NCBI GenBank assembly: GCA_024345305.1
Contig: BRON01000002.1
Coordinates: 2,480,001 to 2,544,000, forward strand
Source of the DNA: Mrakia gelida
Lineage: Eukaryota; Basidiomycota; Tremellomycetes; Cystofilobasidiales; Mrakiaceae
Reading direction: 5' to 3'
DNA length: 64,000 bases
Made by a program: the position numbers and the translations under genes. The stretch's first letter is position 1; every line of letters starts with the position of its first letter. The notes under the pieces were generated by a model that was not told the DNA's origin, ran no database searches, and worked only from the letters and a program-made list of their open reading frames with translations. Positions 44,941-55,905 of this stretch are shown here, in pieces.

Positions 44941-47124
44941 CTATCCCCTAAACCTGTGCTCCTCGATCGTTTCGGTCAAGAACTTCTGAGCCTCCTCTCG
45001 CTTCAAACTCTTCCAGACCTGCGTTCGTTCACGGCCAAACGAAGACGAAGAGATCAGTGAAACCGTTCTCTCGTCCTCGACGCGACTTCCTCACCCCCAG
45101 CTTCGATCCTCCGAACGAAAAAGTTTCGAATTCACTCACATTGAACGTCGAGATATTCGCCTTCCCCAACTTAGCGTGCACCAAATCTCGCCTGAACACG
45201 CCCGCTCCAGCCTCCTTCTTCTTCCCGTGCTCGTAGAGGTGGATGATGGCTTTAACTTCGTCGCTGGTGATGGCTTGGCCGGTGGGACGTTGGGATTGGG
45301 CGTAGAAGAGGGCGTCGAGAACGAGGACGAGATCTGTGGGAAGAGGGGAGTGTGAGTTGGGAAGGGCGAGGCCAACGGCCCCGCTGGCGAGGCGACGACG
45401 AGAGGAAGAGAGAAAGAGATAGAGAGAGAGACGAGAGTGGGAAGACACGGACCTGCGATGGAGATCATGATGGTTCGAGCGGAGCCAGGAGCCTCCCAGA
45501 GGCCTGAGATGACGGAGAGCTGGGGGGGAAGAAATGCCGAGAAGACACGTCAGTCGAGCGAGGACGAGACGCGGATCGAATCGAGAAGCAAAGCGTTCGA
45601 ACTCACTCCAACGAGCGAGACGAGCCACTTAACAGGCAGACCAGTGGCGACCTCGTAGAAGATGTTTCCGAGCGTTTTGCTGAGTAGGATCTGGAGGAGC
45701 GCAGAGGGCGTCAGTAGGCTGAGAAGTGTTGGTGTCGCGAACTCAACGGGGGGGGGAAGGTGAAAAACTCACGCGTCCCGGGTCAGGGAAGTTGTAGATC
45801 GAGACGATATCGTTCTGAAGCATTCCGAGGGCTCCTACTCCAGTGGCGCCTCCGATGAACTGAAGTGAGAGGGGGCAGAGGAGGAGAAGCGGGTCAGCGA
45901 GGTGAGAGCGCAACGCGAGGCTCGGCGAGAAGTCGAACTCACCGGAATGGGCTGAGCAGATGCACTAACAGCGATGGAGAAAAGCTTCATTCCCTTCCTG
46001 ATGGAAGTAGCGACCTACGCCCGAAAGACGAGAATGGGATCGCAAGTCAGGACGAGAGAAGGGAGAACGAAACGAACGTCGTTCGAACCAACCTTCTCAT
46101 CCCCAGAAACTCGCTGAGCAGCAACCCAAAGCAGTCTCAAGTCAGGCTGGTCGACTAGAGCAGTCTCCATTCGCTTCGAGAGAGCAGCGAGGGACTTGAG
46201 GTCTGTTTTTTCAACCAAACGACGAATCAGCGAACAAGATGAGCTCGAGATCCAAACGTCACGACGACTCGACGAAGAAGGGGTGAAAGAACGAACCGTT
46301 CACATCAACCGACACCAAATCCTGCGAAACTCCACTGAGACGAAGATTGACCGCCCAGTTGCTGAACATCGACGACGAGGTAGGTTTGGTGGAAGCAGAG
46401 ACGAGGAGAGTTGGGAGGGCTGCCAACGAACGAACCAAACAAGTCAGCTCAACTCAACTTGACTCTCCTTCTCGCACCCTCCCTCTCGCCTCTCCCGAGA
46501 CCTTCCTCGCCAACTCACCACCAAAACTAGCCTCCTCCTTAGCGACCCCAGCCCCCTCCTTACTCCCCAGTACAACCCAAACAGCATGAACCCTCTTACT
46601 CTCCCTCGCTTCCTCCTCCTTCTCGCTCACCGCCCCTCCTCCATTGGGGACGCCTTGGTGAGCCTGGATGTACTCCTTTGCGGTGGAAGTAGAGGGAGCA
46701 GTGACGATGGTGATTCGGCTGTTGGATCTGGGAGTTTGGGGGGTGAGAGTTTGGGTGGTGAGGTTCTGAACGTGACGACAAAACGAAGAAGGCAAGGGTC
46801 AGCTCGAGCTCGTTGGCATCTCCTTCTTCCTCCCTTCCTTGCGCTCCCTGCCCCCTTCTTCCTCCTCCCAACCCCAGGATGCTCACTATATCCTCAACCC
46901 CAAACAGCGCCTTAATCAGCCCAGGAAGCAGATCTCGTTCCGAGGGCGTATCTGCAACGAGAAGGAGGTTGAACGAAGGGAGGCGATCCAGAACGGATTC
47001 GGCTCTGTTGAACGAACACAAACGAACGAGATTAGATCAGCTTCGATCAAGAGATTACGAGGAGAACAGACTGCACTCACCGTTCGGATGAAGAGGTTTT
47101 CTTTCGGCCTAGAAGGGAGGACAT
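44941..47124 (-). CDS. GTPase-like protein with degenerate nucleotide-binding motifs
   Basis: I do not recognise a named family, but the order of motifs resembles fungal P-loop GTPases with a C-terminal DUF697-like membrane region. It starts MSSLLGRKKTSSSER (ATG 47124). Then FNLLLVADTPSERDLL...IKALFGVED sits where FNILVVG-x4-GKS...INALFG would be; the Gly and Lys-Ser of the P-loop are gone. SRITIVTAPSTS replaces the DxxG strand, VHAVWVVLGSKEG follows, and LPTLLVSASTKPT replaces N/TKxD. The second half reads LLWVAAQRVSGDEKVATSIR, AVSASAQPIPFIGGATGVGA and MLQNDIVSIYNFPDPGILLS, close to the AAQR...DIV.VWNF.DP pattern of those GTPases. It ends EEHRFRG (TAG 44941-44943). At least ten exons. Probably a non-GTP-binding relative; this is inference from patterns. 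Confidence 0.55.
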
Positions 47125-47322
47125 GGTTGAGTGAGGGTGAGGGGTAGAGGAGAGAAGGGAAAGAGGGTGCGAGCTCGTCGCGCTGTGCTGGGTTCGATGA
47201 CGAGGGAAGTGTCGGAGAGCGTAAAAACGCGTCGAGATCCCGGTTTTTCTTGATAGAGAAAGTACCAGGGAGAGGGTCATCAAGTCATCAAAACCGAAAA
47301 GTCTACGACAGAGAGAAAGAAG

Positions 47323-49605
47323 CTACTGAGAAGGCGCAACAGAAGAAGCGACCTTCATACTCCTCTTCCTCCCTCCTCCTCCCTCCCCTCCAGCAGCAGC
47401 GGCGGACGCTCTCTTCCTCTTCCTCTTCATCTTCGGTTCGGGCTCCTCAATCTCCACCACCACTTCCTCCTCCTCCTCCTCTTCCTCAACCCCCTCTTCC
47501 TCCACCTCCATCGCCCCCTCCCCAGGCAACGCCGCAAACAAAACAGCGGCCTCCTCCCTCGCTCTCGCTCTCTTCTCCTCCTCCTCCCTCGCTCTCTTCT
47601 CCCTCGCCCTCAACCTCGCCTCCTCCCTCTCCCTCCCTTCCTTCTCGCTCATATCCCACTCCTCCGGTACTCCATCAGCTCCTTTGACCCCTCCCCCACC
47701 AACGTACGCTCCCACCTCGGCGCTGTAGTTCCACGCCCCCTCGAGGAGGGAAGTGAGGGTCTGGTAGGCGGAGAGGTTGGCGTAAGGGACTCCCGAGCGG
47801 GGGTCGAGGTAGAGCGCTGGGAGACCCGTTAAGGGGCAGAGGGTTGGACGACGGGCTGAGTGAAGGAACGAAGCGAAAGACGGAACGAACGAACGAGGTC
47901 AGTTGGGCGCGTTCGAAAGGGTCGAGGCGAAGACGAGAGAAGGAGGGTGAAAGAAGCGAGACTACTGACTTTGAGGTCTGTTTCGAGCTGGGACGACCTT
48001 CATCTTACTCCAGGAGACGTGGGAGCCGAAGAGGACGCGCATCTCCTTGGACCAGGTGGACGGTGCTGGATCGAGGAGAACGAAGTTGCGAGCGTGTCGT
48101 TGTTCGTCGGAGGTTGGGTCGGGGAGGGTTGTTGAGGCTGCAGGCGACGGCGCGACGGAGGTGGAGGAAGGGGAGAGGAGGATTCGACTGGGTCCGGCGA
48201 GAGCGTTGGTGGAAGAAGGTTCGGTGGTGGGTTTTGATGTTGACGCGTCGGCACCGTCGACCTGCTCCCCATCGCCCTCGATCTCAACGACCAACTTCCT
48301 CTGACTGTCCCTCGAGATCCAACTGACGGTAGGGCCGTCGAGCTTCTTCCTGACGACTCTGAGAGCTAGACGACGAGCCTCCTCCTTCTCGAGCCAGTCC
48401 TGGAGGGATTCGTTGTTCATCTCCTCGGTGAAGAGGGCTTCCTCGATGAGTTCGTCCTGCGTGTAGCGAGCTTTCTTGGCGGGTTGTTTGTAGCGATGAG
48501 GAGTTTTGGACTGGGAGGGAAGAAAGGGTGAGACCACGTGAGCTTGAGCTCGAGCTCGAACGATGAAGAGACGTGAGACGTGACGAAAGAGGAAACGAGA
48601 CTCACCCTTTCTTCAGCCTCAGCAGCCAGCCTAGCGTCCACCTCGGACTTGAAAGCTACCGTTGCCGTTCTCCCACTAGCTCTCCTCCTCCTGCGAGTCT
48701 CTCCGTCGTCCTCCTTCGCGGCCTGAGCTTCTCCAGGAGCAGCTTCACCCTCGACGACCTCTCCTCCTTCAGCAGCGTGAGCTTCGGCGTCTCCTCCCTC
48801 CCCAGTTTCTCCCTCCTCCCCTTCAGCGACCGAAGCAGACCCTTCCCCGCCAGCCTCACCTCCCTCGAAGATGGTGTCGGTCTCGGCGAAGCTGATCCTC
48901 GACTTTTTGGAACGAGAAGGGGGGGGCGAGGGAGCGGATCGGTCGAGGGAGGAGAGGAGGGCTTTGGGTTGAGCTCGAGGTTTGAGGTACGCCATCGAGG
49001 GGTCTTTGGTTGGGTTGGAACGAGAGAACTGCAAACGAAGAGAGGACAGCCGTGGTGAGCTTCTCTTGAGTGAGTCTAGCGGAGATGGAGGGCGGGAAGG
49101 GAGGATTGAAGGGAAGGAGAAAAGAGTGATGAGCTCGAGCTCGCACACTCACCTTCCTCGCCTGCTTCTCCTGCCTCCTCAAATCCTTCTCCCCAGCATC
49201 CTCGTCGTCGTCGGCTCCTTCCTCCTCATCGGTAGAGGCGAAATCGTTGTCGAAGGCGTCCTCCTCCTCTATAGGATGGGCGAAAGCGAAAGAGAAGGGA
49301 GGCAGGTTCAGCTCGAGGAAGAACGTGTCGATGGATTGGAGCGAGTTCTTTTTACCTTTGCCTACGAAGTCGACGTCGTCCTCGATCTCCTCGAATCCAG
49401 TATCCGCTTCCAGTTCACTATCCAGGAGAGCTCGCATCTGAAGGAAGAAACGTCGAAGGATCAGCTGCTGCTGAGAGGAGGGAGGGGAAAGAGAAGGAGG
49501 ACCGACTCTGTTTCCAGCTGTTGACCTCTTTGCTCTCCCCTTGACGAGTGTTTCCTCAGGAGCGGCATGAGCCTTCACGGGAGCGGACCTGCCTGAGCTA
49601 GCCAT
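47323..49605 (-). CDS. VPS72: SWR1-complex subunit VPS72/SWC2 (YL1 family)
   Basis: VPS72/Swc2 binds H2A.Z-H2B in the SWR1 chromatin remodeller. The N-terminus has GNRMRALLDSELEADTGFEE and EEDAFDNDFASTDEEEGADD, the acidic H2A.Z-binding region of YL1 proteins. A basic/disordered middle (SKKSRISFAETD, RRRRRASGRTATVAFKSEV) is followed by SKTPHRYKQPAKKARYTQDE and LIEEALFTEEMNNESLQDWL. The C-terminal YL1_C domain is RPLCPLTGLPALYLDPRSGV-PYANLSAYQTL, split across a junction near 47820-47880. The tail is Glu- and Lys/Arg-rich with long coiled-coil-like runs, ending VASSVAPSQ (TAG 47323-47325). The start is ATG 49605 (MASSGRSAPVKAHAAPEE). Head to head with MTR3, 180 bp between the ATGs. Confidence 0.9.
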
Positions 49606-49785
49606 CGTAAACAGAAATCCCAAGTAAGAAAAGAAGAAGAAGAGGTGAGGGGGAGGAAAGCGTTTGAGGTCAACCTCGTCCAAGGAGCGAAACTCGAGAG
49701 ACTTTCGAGCCCTCTTGCCTCCCTGCCCTTTCCTGCCCCCAACTCCTTTCCACCTCTTCTCACACCTTTTTCAGCAGCGTATCAG
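49606..49785. promoter_or_regulatory. Compact bidirectional promoter, VPS72 / MTR3
   Basis: 180 bp between two start codons, pyrimidine-rich towards MTR3. No named element is seen. Confidence 0.5.
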
Positions 49786-51195
49786 GATGTCCGCTCCCGC
49801 TTTCGATCGACGACGTGTGAACGGACCTGAGCTGTCGTTCCCTCCGGTGTACGAGGAGGATCTTCCTTCCGCTGAAGCTTCAAGCTCGACCTCAACGAGT
49901 GCTCAGAGGATGAACAACCTCAAGGAGGCAGCTCAGGTTTACGCCAGGCAGGACAGGTCGAAGGATGCGTTCAGGCCAATCTGTATGTACTCCCTCGTAC
50001 GACTTTGGTCTTTGTGGTGCTGCAGAAGGAGGCAGAGGAGCTCAACGAAGGGAAATCTCCAAGCTCACCTCCCTCTCCTTCCCTTCTCCTTCGATTCAAT
50101 CAGTCCTCCAGACGGGTCTCATCAGCTCAGCCAACGGATCAGCTTACATCGAGATGGAGAACACGAAGATCGCTTGCGCTGTGTGAGTTCACAGACCTTT
50201 TTCAGCTTCCTCTGAGCTGGAGAACAGGTCAAGAAACGAACGAAGAGAGCTCACGCTGATCGAAGTCCTTCCCCTCCCCTCCGCTCCACCAGCTACGGTC
50301 CCCGTCCCAAACTTCCCCCCTATTCAGCTCACGGAACGCTCAACATAGAAGTCAAGTACGCTCCCTTCGCTTCGGATCCTCGGAGATTCCCTCTCAGGGT
50401 GAGTTGCTCTTCCTTCTCTCACCTCCTTCAGCCCACGACATCTCGAGCTCGAGCTCACCTCCTTCTTCGTTCGTTTCCAGGACACCGAACCCCCCACCCC
50501 CTCCACCCTCCTCGCTCAGTCCCTCCTCCCAGCTCTTCGACTCCAACTCCTCCCCAAATCCCAACTAGACGTCTTCCTCCTCGTCCTCGAATCAGACGGC
50601 ATGGAAGGGGTTGTGAGCGCTGGAACGACCGTCGCGGGAGCGGCTTTGGCTGGTGTAGGGGGAGTGGTGGAGATGTCGGGTCTTGTGGTTGGAGTTAGCT
50701 CGGTGAGTGTGAACGAGTCGAGCTTCTTGTCTGGGAAGGAAAGGGAAGAGAGAGAGAGCTCACGCTGATTTCGTTTTCGTTGTTTCGTTCGCCCAGGCCA
50801 CCATCAACTCCTCCCTTCACGTGGATCCTACGTCTCACGAGTCTCTGATTGCTACGTCGAGAGTGACGCTCGCGTGCATGCCTGCGCTGGGGAAGATCAC
50901 GAACGTTTGGCAGACTGGGGAGATCGAGGGAGAGAAGGCTATGGAGGTGAGTTCACGCGTCTGGTTTTCGCTCGTTCCCTTGTTTCTTCGGCAGCTTCGA
51001 GGGTCTGGACACCAAGTCTCGAAGCCTTGTACTGACTGCCTGTCGTGGGGTTTCGCTCGGTCGCGCTCCCAGGCCCTCGAAAAACTCATGGAGAAGTCGC
51101 GAGAGGTCCACACGGCGGTCGCTCAGTCGTTACGCGAGGGACTGCAGGCGAGGGAGGCGAAGGAGTTGGTGGAGGCTGAGGGGTTTAGTGCGTGA
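49786..51195 (+). CDS. MTR3: Exosome core subunit MTR3 (RNase PH-like, EXOSC6)
   Basis: Mtr3 is one of the six catalytically inactive RNase PH-fold subunits in the ring of the RNA exosome. It starts MSAPAFDRRRVNGPELSFPP. It then shows DAFRPIFLQTGLISSANGSAY and IEMENTKIACAVYGPRP, the family's first beta-strand motifs, GTLNIEVKYAPFASDPRRFP, LAQSLLPALRLQLLPKSQLD-VFLLVLESDG and AGTTVAGAALAGVGGVVEMS. It ends AKELVEAEGFSA with TGA 51193-51195. Length about 270 residues, right for MTR3. The phosphate and metal residues of active RNase PH are not evident, as expected. Five exons. The last codons overlap a GTGAGT; an extra exon near 51340-51560 (ISHRLQSRSPTLW) could be joined in frame, but that intron lacks a branch site and the extension is unlike the family. 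Confidence 0.88.
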
Positions 51196-51770
51196 GTAAC
51201 TTTTGAGGTCTATCTAGATGCTTTTGAGCATTCGTCTTGCGGATTGGGAGAGCGAGGGGAGAGAGAGGAAGAAGCGCGAGAGTCGGTCGCGTCGATTCGA
51301 TTCGGCCACCAGCGACCCTCTTCGTTCCCTTCCAGCAGCATCTCTCACCGTCTCCAGTCCCGTAGCCCAACGCTCTGGACCTCTTCGAGCAACGAAGGCC
51401 TTCATTACTCCCGCAATCCCTGGATCGAACCTCCAAAACCCGGCATGGGACAAAAAGACACAGCCTACGGCAAAAACAGTCAGCTCGCGTCGTCGAACAC
51501 CGTCCTCTCGCCTTTCTTCCTTCCCTCTTTCTTCCCCAGACCCGCCACTCCAGTCTCCAACTAGACTCCCTCGAGATCTTCTTCCCTCCCCACACCAACC
51601 CGTCACCAAGGAAACGCACGCACACGAGGCACTCACGGAAAAAGGTGGGCAGATCTGAACCGAGATTTTTCCGAATTCCTCCCTCCCTTCCCTTGTCCTC
51701 TTCCTGACCACCATCATCCCCCAAAGCATCCCCTTCCCATCCTTCTAGCAAATCAAGAACAAGAACAGCA
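51196..51770. other. Intergenic, MTR3 3' region and sugar-transporter promoter
   Basis: These 575 bp include an open plus-strand stretch (51340-51564) that could be an alternative MTR3 exon, then pyrimidine-rich promoter DNA. No separate gene is supported. Confidence 0.4.
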
Positions 51771-54700
51771 ATGTCCGACATCGACGAGAAGATTGATCTC
51801 CAGCACGACGAGAAGGCCGACAAGACTCAGCACATCGATACGAACGCGAAGGATGTGGAGGTTGTTCAGGTCGTGAGTATCAGTACAGCTCGAGCTCGTT
51901 GATTGGCTCTCTCGGAGAGTTTCATGGACTATATATGGGGAGATCTTGAGGTCGGGGAGGCGAGACAGGGAGAGACCCAGAGCTGCTCGACGCTCTCCCT
52001 CGATTCGACTCGTCCCCCTCCTTGCCAGCCATTTCTCCGAACCTCCTTCGAGTCTCTTCCTGCGTCTCTACACCAACACCGGGAACTGACTCTGCTCTCC
52101 TCCTACCTACTGCTCATTCAGTTCAACGCCCGATACGCTGCCGCCGTTCGAACGGACGCCGTTAACGGAAAGTCGCGAGGTCAGTCCGTCAGCTCAGCCT
52201 ACTCCTTTTCCTCCCCGACTTCTTCCTCTGCTCTGCTGACTAAAGTTTTCACCTCGAGCTCAACAGAGTCCATCATCCTATATCTCTCCTGCGCGGTCTC
52301 CTTCCTCTGTGCCTGTGCCAATGGATGTGAGTCTTCTGTTCTTAAGAAGAACCTCGACTCGACGCGTCGAGCTGATCCTCCCTCTTCTTGTTTCCCATTT
52401 TTTCAGACGACGGCTCCCTTATGACCGCTATTCTAGCTATGTCTCACTTTCAGTCTACTTTTCGAAGCGGTTCCACGGGCTCAACCGTCTCTCTCAGTGA
52501 GTCAAAAGGACTTCGAGCAAAAAAAGGGAGCGAAAGGACGCGCGCGCGGGACTTGATCTGACTCTCCTCTTTTCCTTTTTTTGGTTCTCATTTTAGTCTT
52601 CTCGATCTACACCGTAGGATCTATGGTCGGAGCGTTCAGTGCCGGACCTCTTTCTGACAGGTTCGGAAGGAGGGTTGGGATGTTCTGCGGAGGTTCGTGT
52701 TTTTGTTTTCTTCTTCGCCTCCGTTTCCTTTCGTGACTTTCACAGCTCAGGGATCTCACTCTTGACTAAATTTTGTCGCTACAGGCTGTGTCATCATCTT
52801 CGGTTCCATCGTCATCTCGTGAGCTGTCCATCTTTGCAGTCCCTCGACGCGTCGCGATCGTTCGGCATCTCGACTGACCTTACGAATCTCTCATCCTCTC
52901 AGTACCGCCAAGCATATCCCTCAGCTCGTCGTCGGTCGATTCATTCTCGGTTGGGGAATTTCGTGAGCTCAAATTGTCCCTTCGACGACTCTGAACGACT
53001 CGACGCGACGCTGACTCGCCCCCCCTCCCCTCTTTTCCTCTCAGGATCATGACCGTCGCTGCACCTGCCTACTGCGTCGAGATCGCACCTCCCAACTGGC
53101 GAGGAAGGTGAGCTCATTTGTTGCCTCTCCCCGTCTCGAATCTCAACTGACACGACTCCTTCGTTCTGTCTTTGTCCCTCAGGATGATGGGAATCTACAA
53201 CTGTGAGCTCATCTTCTCTTAGATAGCCAGCCTATGTGGTCCTATACTGACTTAATCTGTTCTATCTCGCCCTCAGGTGGATGGTTCGGAGGTGAGTCGT
53301 CGAACGAGCAACGAAACAAAACGAGACGCGTCGCTTACTTTTCGCTTTCGCAGGATCCGTTCCCGCTGCTGCCACCACCTTCGGAACCAACTACATCAAC
53401 TCTAACTGGTCTTGGAGGATCCCTCTTCTCCTTCAGATGGTCCCCTCCGTTGTCGTCCTCTGCTCCGTCTTCTTCATTCGCGAGTCTGCGAGTGTTCTTC
53501 CTCCTGGGGTCGAATCTCGAGACTGACCTCCCGTTCTTCCTCCAGCTGAGTCTCCTCGATGGTTGATGGCCAACGGAAGGGACGAAGAAGCCCGAGCTTT
53601 CCTCGTTCGATTCCATGGAAACAAGGTGCGAATCTTTCCGTCTTTCGTCTTCGCTCGAACGACGCGAGGCTGACTTTCTCTTTCTTCCTTCCCCAGAACC
53701 CCGACTCCGCGATGGTCGCTCTCGAGTGGGAGGAGTTCAAGGAGAACATCGCTCTCGATGGATCTGACAAGAGGTGGTGGGGTGAGTTCGAAACGAGTCC
53801 CAACGAACGAGCGAATCAACGCCTCGAATCTGACTCGCTTCCTTCCCTCGACCTCGCACAGACTACCGACCTCTCTTCCTCACTCACAGTGGAAGGTGGA
53901 GAATCAGCATGGTCTTGATGATCTCGGTCTTTGGTGAGTTCGCAGAGTGCGTTGGGAAAGGAAGACCTCGCTGATCGCGTCTTTCGTTCGTCAGGTCAAT
54001 TCTCGGGCAACGGCCTTGGATACTTCAACACAGGTTCGTTTCTCTTCTCTACCTCTTCCAGACCGTTCGAAGCTCACGTGCTGTCCTTATCGTAGTCATC
54101 TTCAACAACTTGGGCTACACGTCTTCGGTCACCCAACTCGGAGTGAGTTCGAACAAATCACGCGTCTCGCTCTTCTCCATTGAGCCAGATCTGACCTCAG
54201 TCTCATTTTTCAGCTCAACCTCTGCGGAGAAGGAATCAGCGCCATCGCTGGTGCGTTCTCGTGTCGTCCCCGACGCGTCCGATTCGTCTCGCTTTCCCTC
54301 CTCTTTCTCACGCATCTCTCGTTCCCTTTCATCAGCCGTCACCGCCGCCACTCTCACGGACCGAATGCATCGACGACCTGTCTTGATCTGGGGAACTCTC
54401 GGTAGTGCTCTTTGCCTCCTCGTCCACGCCGTTCTCTCGCTCAAATGGGCTCAGCAGGAGACGATCCCCAATCCCGACAAGGCTGGAGAGGTTATCTACG
54501 TCAACCCCAACCTCGCTCTCGGTCAAGGAGCGGTTGCAGCGTTTTTCCTCTTCAAGGTTGTTTTCTCGTTCGCGTGAGTCGAGTCTGGACTTTGGTTTCT
54601 TGGGCTTTGTCTTTGCCTCGCTGATCTTCAACCTTCGCTCTTTCCCTTCAGCTACACTCCTCTCCAGGGAGCTTACCCTGTTCGTTTCACCTTCTTATCC

Positions 54701-55396
54701 TTCTTCTCTTCGACTCATCTGCTGACTCTGTCTTCGTTTCAACAGGCTGAGTGTCTCGAGTCCACCGCTCGAGCGAAAGGAATGGTGAGTCGACTTTGTT
54801 CCCTCAACTCGACGCGTCGAGAACAACGCTGACCTTTCCCCTTCCACTTCCCCCTTCCCCCCTCTCTCCCAGGGAATCTCCGGCTTCATCGTCTCCGGAA
54901 TCGGGTTCATCAACCAATGTAGGCTCTTCCTCCTCTCCTCTCGTCAACCTCCCCTCGAGCTGTTCGCTGACCTCGACCCTCCCCTCCCTCCCTCAGTCGC
55001 CGGTCCCATCGCCCTCCAGAACATCAAGAACAACTACGCATTTGTCTTCGTCGGATGGGATACCGTCGAGGCTTTGTGCTGGTAAGCTGATCAATCTCTT
55101 CTGGTCTCGCACACTCGACTTCGAAACTCGACGCGTCGACTGACTCCCCTTCGCTTCGCCTGTGAAGGTACCTCTTCGGAGTCGAAACCCAAGGACGAAC
55201 TCTCGAGCAGCTTCAGGATATCTTTGACTCCCCCAACCCTGTCAAGGCTTCGAAGCACAGAGATACTGTTCGTCCGACTTTGTTTTCCCCTCCGGCGTTC
55301 CTTCGAGCGTCGCGCCTCGCTGACCCCACCTCGTCCCTTTCTCAGCTCGCCATCAAGGACGAGGGGGATCACATCGCTGTTGTCGAGCAGATCTAG
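51771..55396 (+). CDS. MFS sugar transporter, lactose-permease/hexose type
   Basis: A proton-coupled sugar porter of the plasma membrane. It starts MSDIDEKIDLQHDEKADKTQ. Sugar-porter signatures are NGYDGSLMTAILAMSHF, the GPLSDRFGRRVGMFCG loop, GRFILGWGISIM, APAYCVEIAPPNWRGRMMGI (the P-E-x-x-P-x-x-R-G-R loop), ESPRWLMANGRDEEARAFL, TDRMHRRPVLIWG, YPAECLESTARAKGMGISG (PESPR/PET-like region) and YLFGVETQGRTLEQL. It ends DHIAVVEQI with TAG 55394-55396. About 525 residues. NGYDGSLM and the overall form resemble the LAC12-type group of basidiomycete transporters; the sugar is not determinable. It has about 18 exons, one of 15 nt (53277-53291) giving GWFGG. Several introns carry TCGACGCGTCGA just before the CTGAC branch. 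Confidence 0.9.
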
Positions 55397-55905
55397 ATAA
55401 ACAGTACATCTTACACACTCTCGCTCTCCGTTCCCTTTGCTCTAGTCCAGTCGCGTCTCCTTTGCGTCTCGTTTCGGTCGTCCGTTCATTTTGACTCTCC
55501 CTCTCTTTGAAACGTCTTCTCTCTCACCTCTCTTTTTGGCCCCTCTTTTGGTCTCGGTTTTCACGATGTCCATACACTTTTGCTCCCCGAAAAGCGCGAC
55601 GATCAAACGAAAGAGATCATGAAGTGGAGTAGAGAGAAAGGACGTGTGTGCAAAAAGGGAGTCGTTAGAAAAAGCTGCGAGGGAAGTGGATGTGGTACAT
55701 TCAGTGGATGACGGCGTGGGGTGCTAGACGAGAACGAGAGCGTGCGAGACGAGAAAACAAATAAGCAAAAGGGTGGCGAGCGAGAGTCGGAGAGAATGAA
55801 AGGAAAAGACGAGAGACGAGAGCGAGAAGAGCGACGAGACGAGAAACCGAGAACGGAGAACTAAGCAAAGCTACTTTTCTACTACCACCTACGACGCTAC
55901 TCAAG
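55397..55905. other. Convergent 3' regions, sugar transporter and CPSF6-like gene
   Basis: 509 bp, C/T-rich then G/A-rich, matching two facing 3' ends. No further gene. Confidence 0.5.

Noticed and set aside
51340..51564. Extra MTR3 C-terminal exon
   Set aside because: It can be joined in frame, but the intron lacks a branch site and the extension is unlike known MTR3 proteins; kept only as an alternative.
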